NCBI GenBank assembly: GCA_037176885.1 | Contig: JAWWNJ010000031.1 | Coordinates: 186,001-250,000, forward strand | DNA length: 64,000 bases | Direction: 5' to 3' | Source of the DNA: Favolaschia claudopus | Taxonomy: Eukaryota > Basidiomycota > Agaricomycetes > Agaricales > Mycenaceae | In this document: positions 11,409-23,645 of the stretch, piece after piece | Layout of the letters: each line of letters opens with the position of its first letter | Position numbering within the stretch: position 1 is the stretch's first letter | The notes under the pieces: model-generated | Database searches by the model: none | What the model was told of the DNA's origin: nothing | The model's input: only the letters and a program-made list of their open reading frames with translations | Translations under genes and position numbers: made by a program

Positions 11409-12551
11409 ATGGCGACTGCCCATTCCGCTACGAAGCCACGACAACCTAATCCACAAAACTACACGCCTCGAACTGCGTCTCAGATACAATTTCAGTACAA
11501 ATGGAAAACGTTTCGGGTCCCTCCAAAGATCTTTTCCGATTGCAAAGACTTTCCGTACCACTTAGAGCTGCAACAAGATTATTATTCCGTTCGTTTCCTC
11601 GAGTTTCGTTCCTTCTATGACCCTCCTCCCGATATCGGCAATTCCGGAGACATTTGGCTCAAAGCTTCTCCCCCATATTCGTTGTATGCCCTGAATGCGA
11701 GGAAAGAATGGGTTAAATGGTCAGGACCCGGTCCAGCACTCGCGAAGGAAAATATGATATCGCATCCATATTTACCGGCATACTCTCTTTGGTGTACAGT
11801 GAAGCAGGCGGGTTGGTATCACCGGGACAAATTGGATCGCGATTGGACTCCAGATAAGTTGGATGCGCGGAAAAAGCTGGGAGGTATCGTTTCTGTGGAA
11901 GGGTTGCTGGATCCGTCGGTGGGTGTACGTCTCATCCTTGTACAAGAAGAGGCGGAGAGACAGAAAGGCGATCTGCTGAAATTGGCCCTTGGTCAACTAT
12001 CCACCTCCTCAAGCATACCGAGTGTGCATGAGCCATTGATCGCGACTTTGAGCTGTGGAATCGATGATTGTATGTTGATCTCACTCTTTATCCGATATCA
12101 TGTTTACGCATCGGGATCAGTGCTGGCGGAGAGAAAGAGACTGTCCCAAGAATTATCCGAAGTACAGGAAAGAGCGGCCAAGGCAGAACAGCAACTGGTG
12201 GGGTTAGATGCTGTACGTTTTCTCGTCCGCCGACATCTCAAGATTTTGACGTCGAGCTCCAGATTCAGCCATCGATCGCCACAGCATCGCACCTTGACAT
12301 CCTATTCTGGCCAGCCTCCGGTATACAAGTCAAATACTGTCGCCTTTGCCTGTAAGTTAATGGCTACCCTACCCTATTCTCAACCCATCCGAGTCGATGT
12401 ACTCCACAGAATCGCCTTGTCCACCATCCCCGATGAGGACATCACCACAACGCTCATCAATCATGCGCTCGGAACGCATCCAGACGAGTATAAAGTGCTG
12501 GCAGGCATTTCCGAGAAAGAACTGGAATGGTACCGACGGGAACTGAATTAA
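11409..12551 (+). CDS. Unknown protein with C-terminal coiled coil
   Basis: Four exons (11409-12069, 12121-12212, 12263-12320, 12394-12551; 322 residues) with matching phases. I do not recognise the family. The N-terminal ~200 residues are rich in Trp, Tyr and Pro (PPPDIGNSGDIWLKASPPYS and YSLWCTVKQAGWYHRDKLD). A coiled coil follows (LLAERKRLSQELSEVQERA), and the end is acidic and helical (IPDEDITTTLINHALG). No signal peptide or membrane segment. It runs toward the ATPase gene, with 75 bp between the two stop codons. Retained sense across three introns supports a real gene. A regulatory or scaffold role would be a guess. Confidence 0.65.
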   Translation: MATAHSATKPRQPNPQNYTPRTASQIQFQYKWKTFRVPPKIFSDCKDFPYHLELQQDYYSVRFLEFRSFYDPPPDIGNSGDIWLKASPPYSLYALNARKEWVKWSGPGPALAKENMISHPYLPAYSLWCTVKQAGWYHRDKLDRDWTPDKLDARKKLGGIVSVEGLLDPSVGVRLILVQEEAERQKGDLLKLALGQLSTSSSIPSVHEPLIATLSCGIDDCMLISLFIRYHVYASGSVLAERKRLSQELSEVQERAAKAEQQLVGLDAVRFLVRRHLKILTSSSRFSHRSPQHRTLTSYSGQPPVYKSNTVAFACKLMATLPYSQPIRVDVLHRIALSTIPDEDITTTLINHALGTHPDEYKVLAGISEKELEWYRRELN

Positions 12552-12626
12552 TATTTCTGGATATATCTCAATACGAGAGATAGACAATAGAGAATGTATC
12601 ATAATGGAGCGATTGAAACTACTAAT

Positions 12627-15600
12627 TTACCAAGCGATTTTGGCCAAGAAGGACGACGGATGGGTGCGGTTCCACAATTTGCGCATTTCATCGAGGAAGA
12701 GGACCACCGATCCGTACCTGTGAAACAGCGTATGAGCGGAATACATGCGTTGGAGGGATCAAGAACTGACGCCATGGGAAGGAAAAAGAACTCGGCAGAG
12801 ATACCGCGTGTGAGTAATACTTTCTGAATGCCGGGGATGTATGAGAAGAAGCTATGGCATGGGAATGAGCTAGACGTCTTGGGACGAAAATCGCCCACAA
12901 ACCAGGCCAAGCCCAAAGCGATCAACATCGCAGGGAAAAGGAATAAGTTTCGAGTCGCGGGTGCGAATGGATTCTGCTGGAACAGCGACAGGCGGCGAGT
13001 GCGCGTCGACAACAGGTTGAACCATTGCATGATGACAAGGTTGAAGAAGTCTAGCAATACTCAGGATTGAGAGTCATTGAGGGGACGGTAGAACCTACAC
13101 AGCGACTGAGCTCTGTTGGTCAGCTCGGAAACCAAGTCTGGATCGACATCATATCCTCCGTATTTGCGGTACAACGCAGAGAAAGGGACGCCATGGCGTT
13201 CAAAGCCGAAGTAGAAAGCCCTGTTTAGATAATCAACCTAAAATGAAACGGGCATTCTGGAATTGGCTTACGCTGTCATCGAAGTCAACGACTCTAAAAC
13301 ACCAAGGAAGAAATACGCATGCAGGAGCAGTTTCCAATCTGCAAGACGATCCTTTTTGCGATTCCGTGGCTTCCGAAGAAGCAGGTCGGCTTCAGGCTTT
13401 TCGTACACCATCGAAAGCGCGGGGAGGACGTCCGTCACAACACAAATCTGAAGTACGGTCATAAGCTAAGCTCCGTGAGAGAAAGGGGTGAATGTGTACA
13501 ATGATCATTTGAATGCTGCTCAAAGCCTGCGGGACGCCAGCGAGTACATTGAGGAGGACTGGCATGAGTTCCGAAAAGCTTCCTGTAGATCATTGAGAGG
13601 ATCAATATCTGGGGAGCGGTACGGGAGCTTACCAGCCGGGAGAAGATACAATATGGACTTGCGGAGATTCTCAAAGCAAAGACGTCCGTATTTGATTCCT
13701 GTAACAATAGTCGAAAAGTTGTCGGAAAGCAAGACAAGGTCGGCCGCTTCCTAGATCGAAGTGAATAAACGCAAAGCGACGAAACTGCCGCCGAGTATCT
13801 ACCATCGCAACTTCTGAACCTCCGGCCATAGCAACACCGACATCCGCCTGTTTGAGTGCGGGCGCGTCGTTAACTAAAACGCTTAATTTCAGATTAAGCA
13901 CATAAAGATCAACCTATTCCACTATACCTCCATCTCCAGTAACGGCGACGGTACATCCTCCGCCTTGAAACGCACGAACAATTTGCAACTTTTGTTGAGG
14001 GCTGGTTCGGGCGAAGACGATTTCGTCAAACTATAATTATCGAATATAAACCATTCCCGTCGCACTTGAAGGAAGGAAGGACGATACGTACAGTTAGAAC
14101 TTGCTTCCACTGAGACTCGTTCATCGTCATTATCTCCGGGCCGCTAAGCACGAGACTAGTCAATGGCGCGCCACCATCGACTTTGTCTGCATCATAATCC
14201 GGAATATCCACGAGAGGGGTGTTGAGCGGGAGGTCGGCAAGGTGTTTCAACTCCTTCTCCGGTGTCGTGATGATACCAACCTGGCGTGCAATCGCAGCTG
14301 CAGTAGACGAAAAATCACCTACAAAGAAAACAAAGAAACTCAGTATCAGAGACAAGCCAAGGGCGAATTGGATGTATACCAGTGACCATGGCGAAACGTA
14401 TCCCAGCCCTGCGGCAAATACGTACGGTATCCAGAATTTCAGGCCGTGGAGGGTCGACGAGAGCGACCAGACCGACGACTGTCAGTTCGATGTTGGTGGC
14501 CAGGAGATGGTCCTCTAGGTCGGACACCTCTTTGGGGAGCTCCTCGGAAAGAACCTTCTTCGCCAGAAGGAGAACACGCTGACCGCGAGCAGCGAAATCT
14601 TCCTGAACAGCAGAGATACCAGCGAGGGCGCCTTCGTCTAATGGGAATATGTTTCCCTCGGTGTCCATGTAGCTGGAACAGCGGCGAAGCAAAACATCAG
14701 GAGCCTGATCGTTGAGGTAGTAAGCAAACCCGGGTGTATCTTCACAATAAGTGTGTCACGTACACCTTTCACTACGAGCATGCACTCTCCCGGCTTGATG
14801 CCAGGGAAGGGCTGATTCTCGTCGTACGCAGTGGCGAAGGATCGTGTGAGGCATTTCAAAGCAAACTTGTTTCCTGCGGATTGCGTCGCATCACTATCGC
14901 GTCGAGCTCTCACAATTCATGCAACGTACTGGAGTTGAACGCAATTTTCCCGGATTGCACCCATTGTGCGCGAATATCCAGAGCCGGTGCGATGCTGTCT
15001 GCAAAACGTAGCAGCCCAGTATCTGAAAAGGCATCATCAGTCGGTGGGGAATAAAGTGATCATTCGAGAATCACAAACCAGTTGCATCGCCAATAATCTT
15101 GGGATCCGGGACAGACTTCTCATCATCGTCGGCCCTGAGCTCCATCACAGCGTCGTTGCACAACGCCGCCAACGCCGCAAGCTCTCGAACAGCCGCCCCC
15201 GCTGCACCAGCTTTGGCAGCAAGCAAGCGCGCGTCCTCGACGCTGTACTGTGCGAGCCCGATAGCTACATTGACTGCAGCCATCTTGTTTTGGGTCAAGG
15301 TACCGGTTTTGTCGGATGCGATGAGGTTGACGGCGCCGAGACTCTCGACAGTGGCGAGTGACTTGCATAGGATGGAATTGGAACGCATGGCACCGGCGCT
15401 GTAAAAGGATTCGATGAATCAGTGTTCGAACTACTACTAGTTCGTGACGAAACAAACTGAACTTACATGACCGTCAAGGACAGAGTGACACAAACGGGAA
15501 GACCCTCTATAGATAATAGAAGAATGTGCATCAGTAAGGGTTCACCACATAGATATCGTGGAACTTGAACTCGCCAGGGATGAACGCAACAGCGACAGAG

Positions 15601-17129
15601 ACAACGTCGATAAGGAGTCCAGGCACGGATATGAAGCCGGGGTGTTGCGGACGGAGCCATGCCGCCCACAATACTAGTGAAAAAAGAAAAAGAAACTGAG
15701 TGACGCGACACATGCACGCAGAAAAAACACACGTACTGACGATCAAGATAGAGACCCCCAGCGCCAAACAAGCGATAGTGAGCACAAACCAGAAAATCTC
15801 AATCTCAAGCGTCGTGCGGACGGGCCGCTCGCTGTTGGCTTGTTTTGCAATTCGACCAAAAACCGTGCCGTCTCCGAGGCCCACTGCGATACCGATACCG
15901 CTGCCGCTTGTACAGAGCGTGCCCTGCAGCGCGATATTGCGGGATTCCATGACTATATGAATGGTTGACGATGACTTGGATATGGATAAAAGGAAAGGAC
16001 GCGTTGCATACAGTTCTTGTCGGTGCAGTCCAGTGAAGCGGCGACCTCGACGCTTTCCCCAGTCAAGATGGAGCGGTCGAACCTCAAGTCGGAAGAGATT
16101 TCCAGGAGGCGGAGATCGGCTGGGACTTTGGAGCCTAGGGTGATGGTCACGATGTCGCCTGAGACGAGGTCCGCTGCTGGAAGCCTATGAGAAGGGGTGA
16201 GCTTAAACGGAAGGATGATTACGCGTTGAGAGCGTACTTGATCTTTTCTCCCGCTCGAGTGACGAGGACGTCTGTGGGCAGAAGACCAGCTATAGATGCC
16301 ATGACGTGTCCAGTGGAATAGTCTGTGCGACAGATTGGTGAATGTAATTGATTGCAATGAAACTCCCACCTTGCCATGCATTGAAAGTAGCTTGGACGGC
16401 GATGACAGCGAGCAATACGACGGCCAATGCGAGATTCGGTGCAAAAGGGTGTGGGTCACCCAACGGACGCCTGCATAAGTTTCGCGACTTAGGAGGACTC
16501 TGAAGATAGCAAGAAGCCGCACCATGCAATGAAACAAATTATGCTGGCGACGAACAGCAAACCACCGAACCCTATGAGAGTTGAATGAGTGAGTACGAAA
16601 GAAGATGGCGGGGAACTCACCTCCGAAAATATAGAAAAATATCTTGCGGAAGAGATTCTTGGGCGGACGACTGATAACGTTCTTCCCGTTGGTCGCGAGT
16701 CGTCGTGATGCGATAGCCGTATCCAAACCATGGCTCGGGGAGACGCTGAGGCGGGTGCACACTTCGTCAGCCGCCAGAGTGTGCCATGTGACAGCGGAGA
16801 TAGCTGCAGGAATGAGTGTCGTAGACTGGAATGAATATCACCGCTCTACTCACTCTTGACATTTCCCTTGGTCTGGCCGAAATCCCCTCCATCCTGAGTT
16901 TCAGTGACATGTATACTATAGACAGAGGTATTAGAGCGGATGTCAGAATGGACAGAGCTCTAATTCACCTCAGAGTTCTGAACTCTCCGGGGATCTTGGA
17001 GCGAGGGTTGATAACTCGATTCGAGCCAAAGGACGAGGTGCGTCGAAAGTGGTGTCCTACTGGGGCCGCCTCTAAGGGCTCCGGGAGCACGGTGGATGAT
17101 GCGCCTGCTTCGAAGTCCTTCAAATCCAT
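12627..17129 (-). CDS. P-type ATPase, subfamily IIC-like (Na+/K+-ATPase-like alpha subunit)
   Basis: Twenty-three exons, from ATG at 17129 to TAA at 12627-12629, give 1095 residues, the usual size. Visible motifs: LTGES (actuator), AFIPEGLP (M4), [10 protein letters not shown] with phosphorylated Asp419, FNSRNKF and VKGAP (nucleotide-binding), VDPPRPE, MVTGD and [12 protein letters not shown] (P domain). They continue with M5-M10 ([36 protein letters not shown]), which resemble animal Na,K-ATPases far more than PMCA or ENA pumps. Fungal IIC pumps are known but their ions are poorly defined; Na+/K+/H+ exchange across the plasma membrane is the natural guess. The usual GDHPITA is GDFSSTA here. 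Intron 9 (15507-15574) must use a GC donor to encode PEGLP. No beta subunit is nearby. Confidence 0.92.
15507..15574 (-). other. Probable GC-AG intron in the ATPase gene
   Basis: Between exon 15575-15673 (…FIP) and exon 15467-15506 (GLPVCVTL…) the only join that yields the invariant PEGLP motif puts the donor at GCGAGT rather than GTGAGT. The acceptor is CTATAG. GC-AG introns are a known minor class. All other introns of the gene are GT-AG. Confidence 0.7.
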
Positions 17130-17732
17130 TACACAGTGGGGAATCTGGAAACAAGCTCCCCATCCTTGGAGTTTAAAATAGTGATTATGGAAGCTGAGGG
17201 ATTTATCGGCGTTTGGCGAAATTCGCGCAACTCCTAGTCACTGTCGATATGATCAGAACGAAATACTGATACATTATAAGCTGGGAGAGCCGGAAGGAGG
17301 CGGCGTGGCGAGTTGGATCAGTGCTAGCGAGGATTCCACCCACATTCTATCCCAAAAGACGCCCAAAGTACATTGAAACTTCGGGAAATCTCATTTCCAG
17401 TCAGTGCGTCGGACGTGGGCCAATTTGGGGGGGGCAATGTGTCTGAGAAAAGCGGCGTAAATCGCTCGCTCAATCGAGTTTTATGCCCGGAAGGGATAAG
17501 GTCGCTGGCGGTTATCGGCGGTCTCCGGTGGGTGCCAAGGTCCAGCGGGAAACAAGCTTAGATAATGGTTTCCGGTGACTTTGTCTGTATTTACATCTGA
17601 TCACTGGCCCCTAATTAGAGGCACCGACAACCGCTGGGTCTTGTCGGTTTCTGCTGGCTTTCCGGCCTCCGCCAAATTTCAAATTTGCAAATTTGTAACA
17701 TGGCGTGATCATTCTTATCTTTTCACTGCACC
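17130..17732. other. Spacer and probable left end of the KDZ element
   Basis: The first half should be the ATPase promoter (minus-strand gene starting at 17129). From about 17520 on there are short GGTGGG, CCAGCGGG and CCGCTGGG motifs. CAAGGTCCAGCGGG near 17534 occurs again near 30361, on the far side of the transposase. No terminal inverted repeat could be fixed by eye, so the exact boundary is open. Confidence 0.45.
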
Positions 17733-19917
17733 ATGGCGTCGACCGCCGGAGACCAGTCAACCCCGCCCCCTCCCATTTACACCGGCATCGTCAGCGATCT
17801 TGGAGTCAAAACCCTGCGAGAAATCTGTGATATTCTTGCAATCCCTACAAGAGAAGCTGGTGATACAGGGAAATTGTTAACGAAAGGCGTCCTTGTTCCG
17901 AAGATTCAAGAGGTGCTCTCCAAAGACTCCCAAACATACGCCTCCGATCCAAGGTTTGCTGGGCTTTACAAGGCGGCCGTGAAGGGGAAGAATGTCAAAG
18001 GGAAGGCCGCCAAGTCAAGCCTTCAAAAAACTGCGGAGGAGCGAGCAGAACAGAGCAAACCTTCAAAGCCGTTGACACCGTAAGATTTCCCTACATCGCT
18101 TGCTGTCAGGAATAACCTACCGCAGGGCTGACCTTGCTCTTCACCAAAGGAATACCACTGTTGATCCACCAGGGAGTCTTTTTGCTCTTCGAATCAAGAA
18201 ATCAGACGGGAAACCTCAGGGTGAATGGCCGAAAACAATTTCATTCTCGATACTTACAGTCTATCAGTTGCATCTATGTCTACCAAGTCTCTGTCACCGT
18301 TTGGAAGCGAGCTCACTGCAGACGAAGACATCCCTCCTGATGAAGACGAAGACGAAGATGACAATAAGAAGCAGAATCCGCCTGAAGATAACCCGCCTCC
18401 CGCAATCTCGGACTCTGATGAAGAGGAGGAAGAGCCGTCTAACAAGGGCAAAAAGAAAACTAGTACCACAACCAGCGAACGCACAGGTCTGATTTTCTAT
18501 GAAGAATTTGACCGCTTTCCTCTTACTCTTTCTTCAGTCTACGTTATGCTCAAGGATCCCCGGGATCCCACCAAGCTCCCGGAGGAGGTCCCAGTGACGG
18601 GTGTGCCAGTTACGTCTTACATTACTCCTGGTGGAACAGAGCGGCATGAAGTCAAACTCACGCAGCTTATGCCTGCCACTATCAACACGTACTCGCCAAT
18701 GAGAAGTTGTCCCTGTTTTTATTCACCCCTCTCATATCACTTACTATCAATAGGCGACCTTCGTGGACAGCTGTCGCGTCTCAATCCCAAGGGAACTAGC
18801 ACTACACGTCTTGGAACCATTGCTCAGCAAATGGCGAATGAGATTCCCGACAGAGCAAAATTAGACCGCACTAACATCTTTACCCTGGCTGTGAATGAGG
18901 ATGAGGATTTGCTGTGCGAGATTTTTTATGAGCCCGAGGTATGTATCACAGCAGGAGCTGGTGCTAACTAGCTTACTTACCTTTTGGTACAGTTGCCAGA
19001 CAAAACGGGCAAGGGGAAAGCTTCTAACCCTAATGCCGACATGCATGCTCCAGAATCTCCTTCCCCAGCTCACCGCCCTCTTCCTCCTGCTGCTCAGACC
19101 ACGCTCACAGGGGCAGGGACTGACCTTCCCCTCCACATTGCCCAGAATCGGGAACGCGCACCAGATGAGCATCGCTATAAGGAGGATGACAAAGACTTCG
19201 GAACGTTCTTGCGTGAAGCCTCAGGCCACCCGGCCAAGCTCAAACAGCCCAAGAACACCACCGCAGCTGAGGGCCTAGACAACTTTCGCGAATACGATTC
19301 ATTTTTCAAAGGCTTTCTCTCTTTTGAGCGCAACAAGGGCAAGGGCTACATTGTTTCTCCTCGTGAGTCATCTAGTTTGCGGTAGCTTTCTCACATATTG
19401 AATACGTATCCCTGGAGACTACCAACCTCCGAGCGACATTGTTTTTACGGAGGAGAACTGGCAGCGTCATCGCAACGCCACGTTCACCAAGAACCACATC
19501 ACATGCGCTGCTGGCCTCAGGCCCTCCAGCACAGGAGAAAATCACTCCATCTTCACCCAAGGATCGAAGCTCCGGGATAAGGGCGGGATTGGAGAGTACA
19601 TACGCAATGGGCGAAAGGGCAGTACGGACGAGAAGATTCAGGGTTACGAGGCGGAATACGATGACATGGACTACGGGGCGTTCATCCAGATGGTGAAAAG
19701 GAGGTTGGAGAAGAAGAACTCCAAGAAACCAAGTGGATCCAAACGTCGCAGGCGGGTGGAGTCCAGTGACGAGGATGAGCCTCGTCGCAAGAAGGAGAAG
19801 AAGGGGAGGAAGGACCAGACCAAGAAGAAACCCAAGGCGTCTAGTTCCAAAGCTACAGAGCTGAACTCGGATGACCTCGATAACTCAGAGGACTCTTCTT
19901 CTGACTCTGACGATTGA
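17733..19917 (+). CDS. KDZ-associated passenger protein, function unknown
   Basis: Six exons (17733-18079, 18126-18220, 18268-18705, 18754-18938, 18993-19362, 19418-19917; 644 residues). An N-terminal helical segment (IYTGIVSDLGVKTLREICDI… SKDSQTYASDPRFAGLY) resembles the SAP-like N-terminus of a mushroom family that I recall only as hypothetical. An acidic low-complexity block, a folded central region (YEEFDRFPLTLSSVYVMLKD… IPDRAKLDRTNIFTLAV) and a basic, Lys-rich, Ser/Asp-tailed C-terminus follow (KKEKKGRKDQTKKK… SSSDSDD). The layout suggests a nuclear DNA- or chromatin-binding protein. It lies 90 bp from the end of the convergent TET/JBP gene. The acceptor at 19417 is chosen because it keeps phase with a 55-bp intron. 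Confidence 0.75.
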
Positions 19918-20007
19918 GAATTTCTTGTAGCATTTCATTAGATTCAACTCTACGTTATTTATTTAAAATGAAAACGGATTCAACTCCTATGGGCTTGCGT
20001 GAATACT

Positions 20008-23000
20008 CTACTCGTTGTCGTGTCTAACAATGTGGCAATCCCATCCGTTACGCTTTTGCTCCCAAACCTTTGACTGCCTATCTGAGTGAAGAACAATAGT
20101 AGCTCGATATCCGGTGAAGTGCTGATTGAAATGAGTAATATCGCATGAGGGGAAAGCAATGACATCGCCCAGCTGAATATCAAAGGACAAGCCAAGCTCA
20201 TACAGACAGAGCTGACCGCCCTCGCACTTGCCCGGTGGAATGGCTCCAATCACAAAGCAAAGAATATTATCTCCTTCATCCCGATGACCCCAGCTGCAAC
20301 CCGATACGTTAATAACAAAACCGCCAAAAGGATAGGCGGGAGAGGCGGCACAGAGAGGAAGAGAGTCTGCATAAATGTGGAGCTCCGAATATTGCTCAGG
20401 AAGGTAGTGTTTGAACTGGAACGCAGGTAAGTAAAGCATCAGATCCAGGACAATATTACTTACAGCCACTCGTATGAGCTCAAAGAAATCTGCAAAAGCC
20501 TCGGCGAGCAACGCGTGGTCCTCAGGATTTTGGAAAATCTCTTTGGATTGGTGAGGGAGACGTTGATCGAAATTGACCCGGCCCGTATGGTCTTTACGAA
20601 GATTGTCTGCATGTATGTCGGCTGGGGCCCCGTCTCCCTGTTGGGACAGAGTATCAGCGTTGGGTTGTGATGCTGGGAAACAACAAACCTGTTCAGCAAA
20701 TCTTGCGTACCAAGAATAGTGGCAGGAGAAATATTTGAAGCCAGGGCGCAAAGAATTCTCGTGCTTGAATTCACCTGGCATGAGAGCTTGAATGGTTCCA
20801 AGAGCGTCAGCCAAAGGTTGCCTAAATTCCTCTGGTACGGAAAAATAGAGAGCCATGAGTTTGCCGTCGCAATCTGTGATCATCAGGCTTTTCCTAGAGA
20901 TTCCATTATAGCATAAACATGGTAGTGAGCACATAGAACGTACTCTTGGATAGTATCTCTATTGATTTCAATATAAGATTTGGGTTTGAGTTTTCCGCTG
21001 CAATGCAAGTCATTCTTGATCTGTGAAATACTTAACACTGTCATCTAGCCAGACTTACAACACGTACCATATCCTCTAGCGATCGTAGATCCTTTACAAT
21101 AGGACACCCCTTAGCCAACTCCCTCTGTGTTTGCGTAAATTGGCTTCGATTGGATTTGTTGAGTGGCGATCGAGACTTTGCCAGTTTCAAAGGAGACTTG
21201 ATTTTGTAGAGCGCAGGCAGCTTCACTGTTCGAGGATCTCCGAGACGGGGCCAGTCTATTTTAGATGGGGTATTCCACTCCTCAGCACGCTGAGGCAGCT
21301 TCCAGACACTGAGTATCAACATATCTTAGCACAACACAGGGTACAAAGAAATTCACAAGACGTACTTTGTCTGAACAGAATCGAAGACAGCATCGAGAGC
21401 AGCCACGTTGCTGAAGGTATATATACGGGTTTCCGCAGCCTCCCCCATCCCTTTCGGCACGTTATAGGACAAAGCTAACTGCTGTATAGCACTGGGTGTG
21501 GACATCATGTATTTCAGTGGAACCATGAGTCGGCGGACAAGAGGTAGCCACTGTCCCTCTAAATCCAATGAATCAGGCACACATCAACGACCAACAGAGA
21601 CCACCTACTTTTAACAACACGAATAGCCCCCGCGAGTGATACAATGTCCAACTCCGTACTAGATCTCGGATCCGTGATTTGTGCTTGCATTCCTAACGCA
21701 GCAATTATAGGAAGAACATACATCGAGCCTGGATACGATCAATGAAAACGTCTTCATAGGGCAAGAGAATGATATACTTACCCGCCGCGCAGAGCAGGAG
21801 CAGCCTCATCCCGTTGTTTACCCACGTAGCGAATGTACGGCGGGGAGTTATTCCCGAGTACATGTCAGATAATGCATCCATGGACAGAACTGCCCTACCC
21901 TTCCGCGCCCGATCTGCTTGAAGACTAAGAGGTAACAGTTAGTAATGTGAAGAGAGAGAAGGGTAGGAGAGGTACCTATCAATGTTCAACGCAAGCTGAG
22001 TCAATGTTAACATGCAATCCAGAGAGAACATGGAAGATCGGTATTCTTGGGCACGGAGACGATGCATCACTGAATGAATATCTCCCGCATTGTAGGAAGT
22101 CTCTGTACATGACGGAGGCTCCTGGGGTGGAGTAAGAATGGCATCGAGGACTTGGCGCTTGCTGCGAGTGTAGATCCCAGCCAGGGCAGTCAGAAGTTTG
22201 CCTGCGCGCTGAGTTACAGGAGCTCCAGACTCAAGGTACCGCCATGCATCCGCCTTTGAAGCTCGAGGACCCGCACGTTTCTTCTTGCTTCCCGGTGTAG
22301 AGTTGTCGACATTATCTTCTACCTCACTTTCATCGTACGCGGGCATTCGCCCAATGTCTGCTGGACCTCCGATAGATTGACGATCACCTTTACGATTGCA
22401 TTCATCAGTCCACAGATTGATAGGATTCCCCCCTCCTCCTCCACCTCCACCTCCGCCGCCTCCACCTCCTTGACCGCGCTGGGCACGTCGAGTACGACGA
22501 CCCTGCTGTGTGGATTGCGGACAAGGACGTTGGGCTGCTGCCATTGCTGCGTCAAACAGAGACGGGTCATCCCTGGTTCGCTGAGCGGCAGCGGAAAGAC
22601 CAGGGTCTGCGGACAAGAGACTGAGATAGCCTCCGCGCAGGCGTCGAACTCTCTCCAGCATCTCATCCCGAGTTTCATTGTCAACGTCTTCTTCGGAATC
22701 AACAGCCGCAGCAGACCGTTTGCGAGCCTGTGTATCCTCTGGCAGCCGTAGTGGTGACAAGACACGAGCATGAACTTTGGATGGTGTGATAGTTGCCGGA
22801 TTCTGTTCAGCGGGGGCACTGGAGAGAGTAGATGGTGACAGTGGTGGTGGTGGTAATGGAAAGGATGACCGCGTATGAGAGCTGGGCAGCGCCGGAGTAT
22901 GGGACAATGCAGATGGAGAGGAATTGATAGTTTCCGCTGAAACAAATCACTCAACAACTGAATATTTCAAAGTTCATGCATGAACGTACCTGGAGGAATA

Positions 23001-23281
23001 CGGAAGCTCCCCTGCCGTAAAACCCCTTCCAACTCAACAGGAGCACTGGAGGCGCGGCGATAGATCCGGTTTGAACGCGAGGTAGGAGCAATGAGGCCCG
23101 TTGGTGGCGGCAGAGAAATACTTCCACTGGAGGTGGAGAGAGAGGTGGAGTTGGTTTGTGGCACCCCAGTCAGAATTGTTTGAAGTGCCGCAAAGCCAGG
23201 CAGGGACACGACAGCACCGTTGGTGTCAATGGTGGAGAGGAGATCTTGGACGACCTCGTCCGGAACATAGAAGGTTGGCAT
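20008..23281 (-). CDS. TET/JBP-like 2-oxoglutarate/Fe(II) dioxygenase
   Basis: Ten exons: 22990-23281, 21976-22936, 21782-21924, 21609-21728, 21366-21558, 21068-21308, 20944-21020, 20689-20893, 20464-20637 and 20008-20415 (937 residues). The catalytic domain is C-terminal. The iron ligands fit HRD (His846, Asp848) and the His of DITHFNQH (His897), and Arg906 in GYRATIV fits the 2-oxoglutarate-binding Arg, in the order of the fungal TET/JBP family, which oxidises 5-methylcytosine in DNA. The ~500-residue N-terminus is disordered, with a poly-Gly tract (encoded near 22432-22473) and an acidic patch. A conserved central region holds TFATWVNNGMRLLLLCAAG. The 51-bp and 48-bp introns at 20638-20688 and 20416-20463 are in frame and were judged by splice signals. 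Location next to a KDZ transposase supports the call. Confidence 0.85.
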
Positions 23282-23645
23282 GTCTGGTGGGTGCAGGAGA
23301 CAAGAAAGGCCGAGAATGTGTAGTAGAGAGGAGTTTTGAGGCTTTGAGGCTTTGGCTGCATGCAGCCAAAACGCGTCGCGTGAGTCACGGTACCCGTAGA
23401 CGCGTTTGTTGAACGAACGCGAGTTGGTTCAGGGCAAAAGGTGTTGATTTCCTTTTTTGGAAATCAACACATTTTGCTTCCGTTCGCCTCATCCACACGG
23501 ACCCACAAGACCTGCATCAGCTTGATTGGCCTACCCCGACGATTATACACACTCTCTATGGTGCCAGAAAGCCTTGGAAGGGAGCCAGCTCAACCACAGC
23601 CTCAATCAACTCGACTTGGGACTTTGTTCCCTATCTAGCCTTCCC
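23282..23645. other. TET/JBP upstream region
   Basis: The 5' flank of the dioxygenase gene. A short inverted repeat (GAAATCAACAC / GTGTTGATTTCC around 23442-23471) has a 9-10 bp stem. No gene is supported. Confidence 0.4.

Noticed and set aside
19363..19405. GT-AC intron in the KDZ passenger gene
   Set aside because: A normal AG acceptor 12 bases downstream (19417) also keeps phase and gives a 55-bp intron, so no unusual splice class is needed.
22319..22957. 212-codon minus-strand frame rich in His/Pro and Glu/Val runs
   Set aside because: Alternative frame of the long second exon of the TET/JBP gene, including its poly-Gly codon run.
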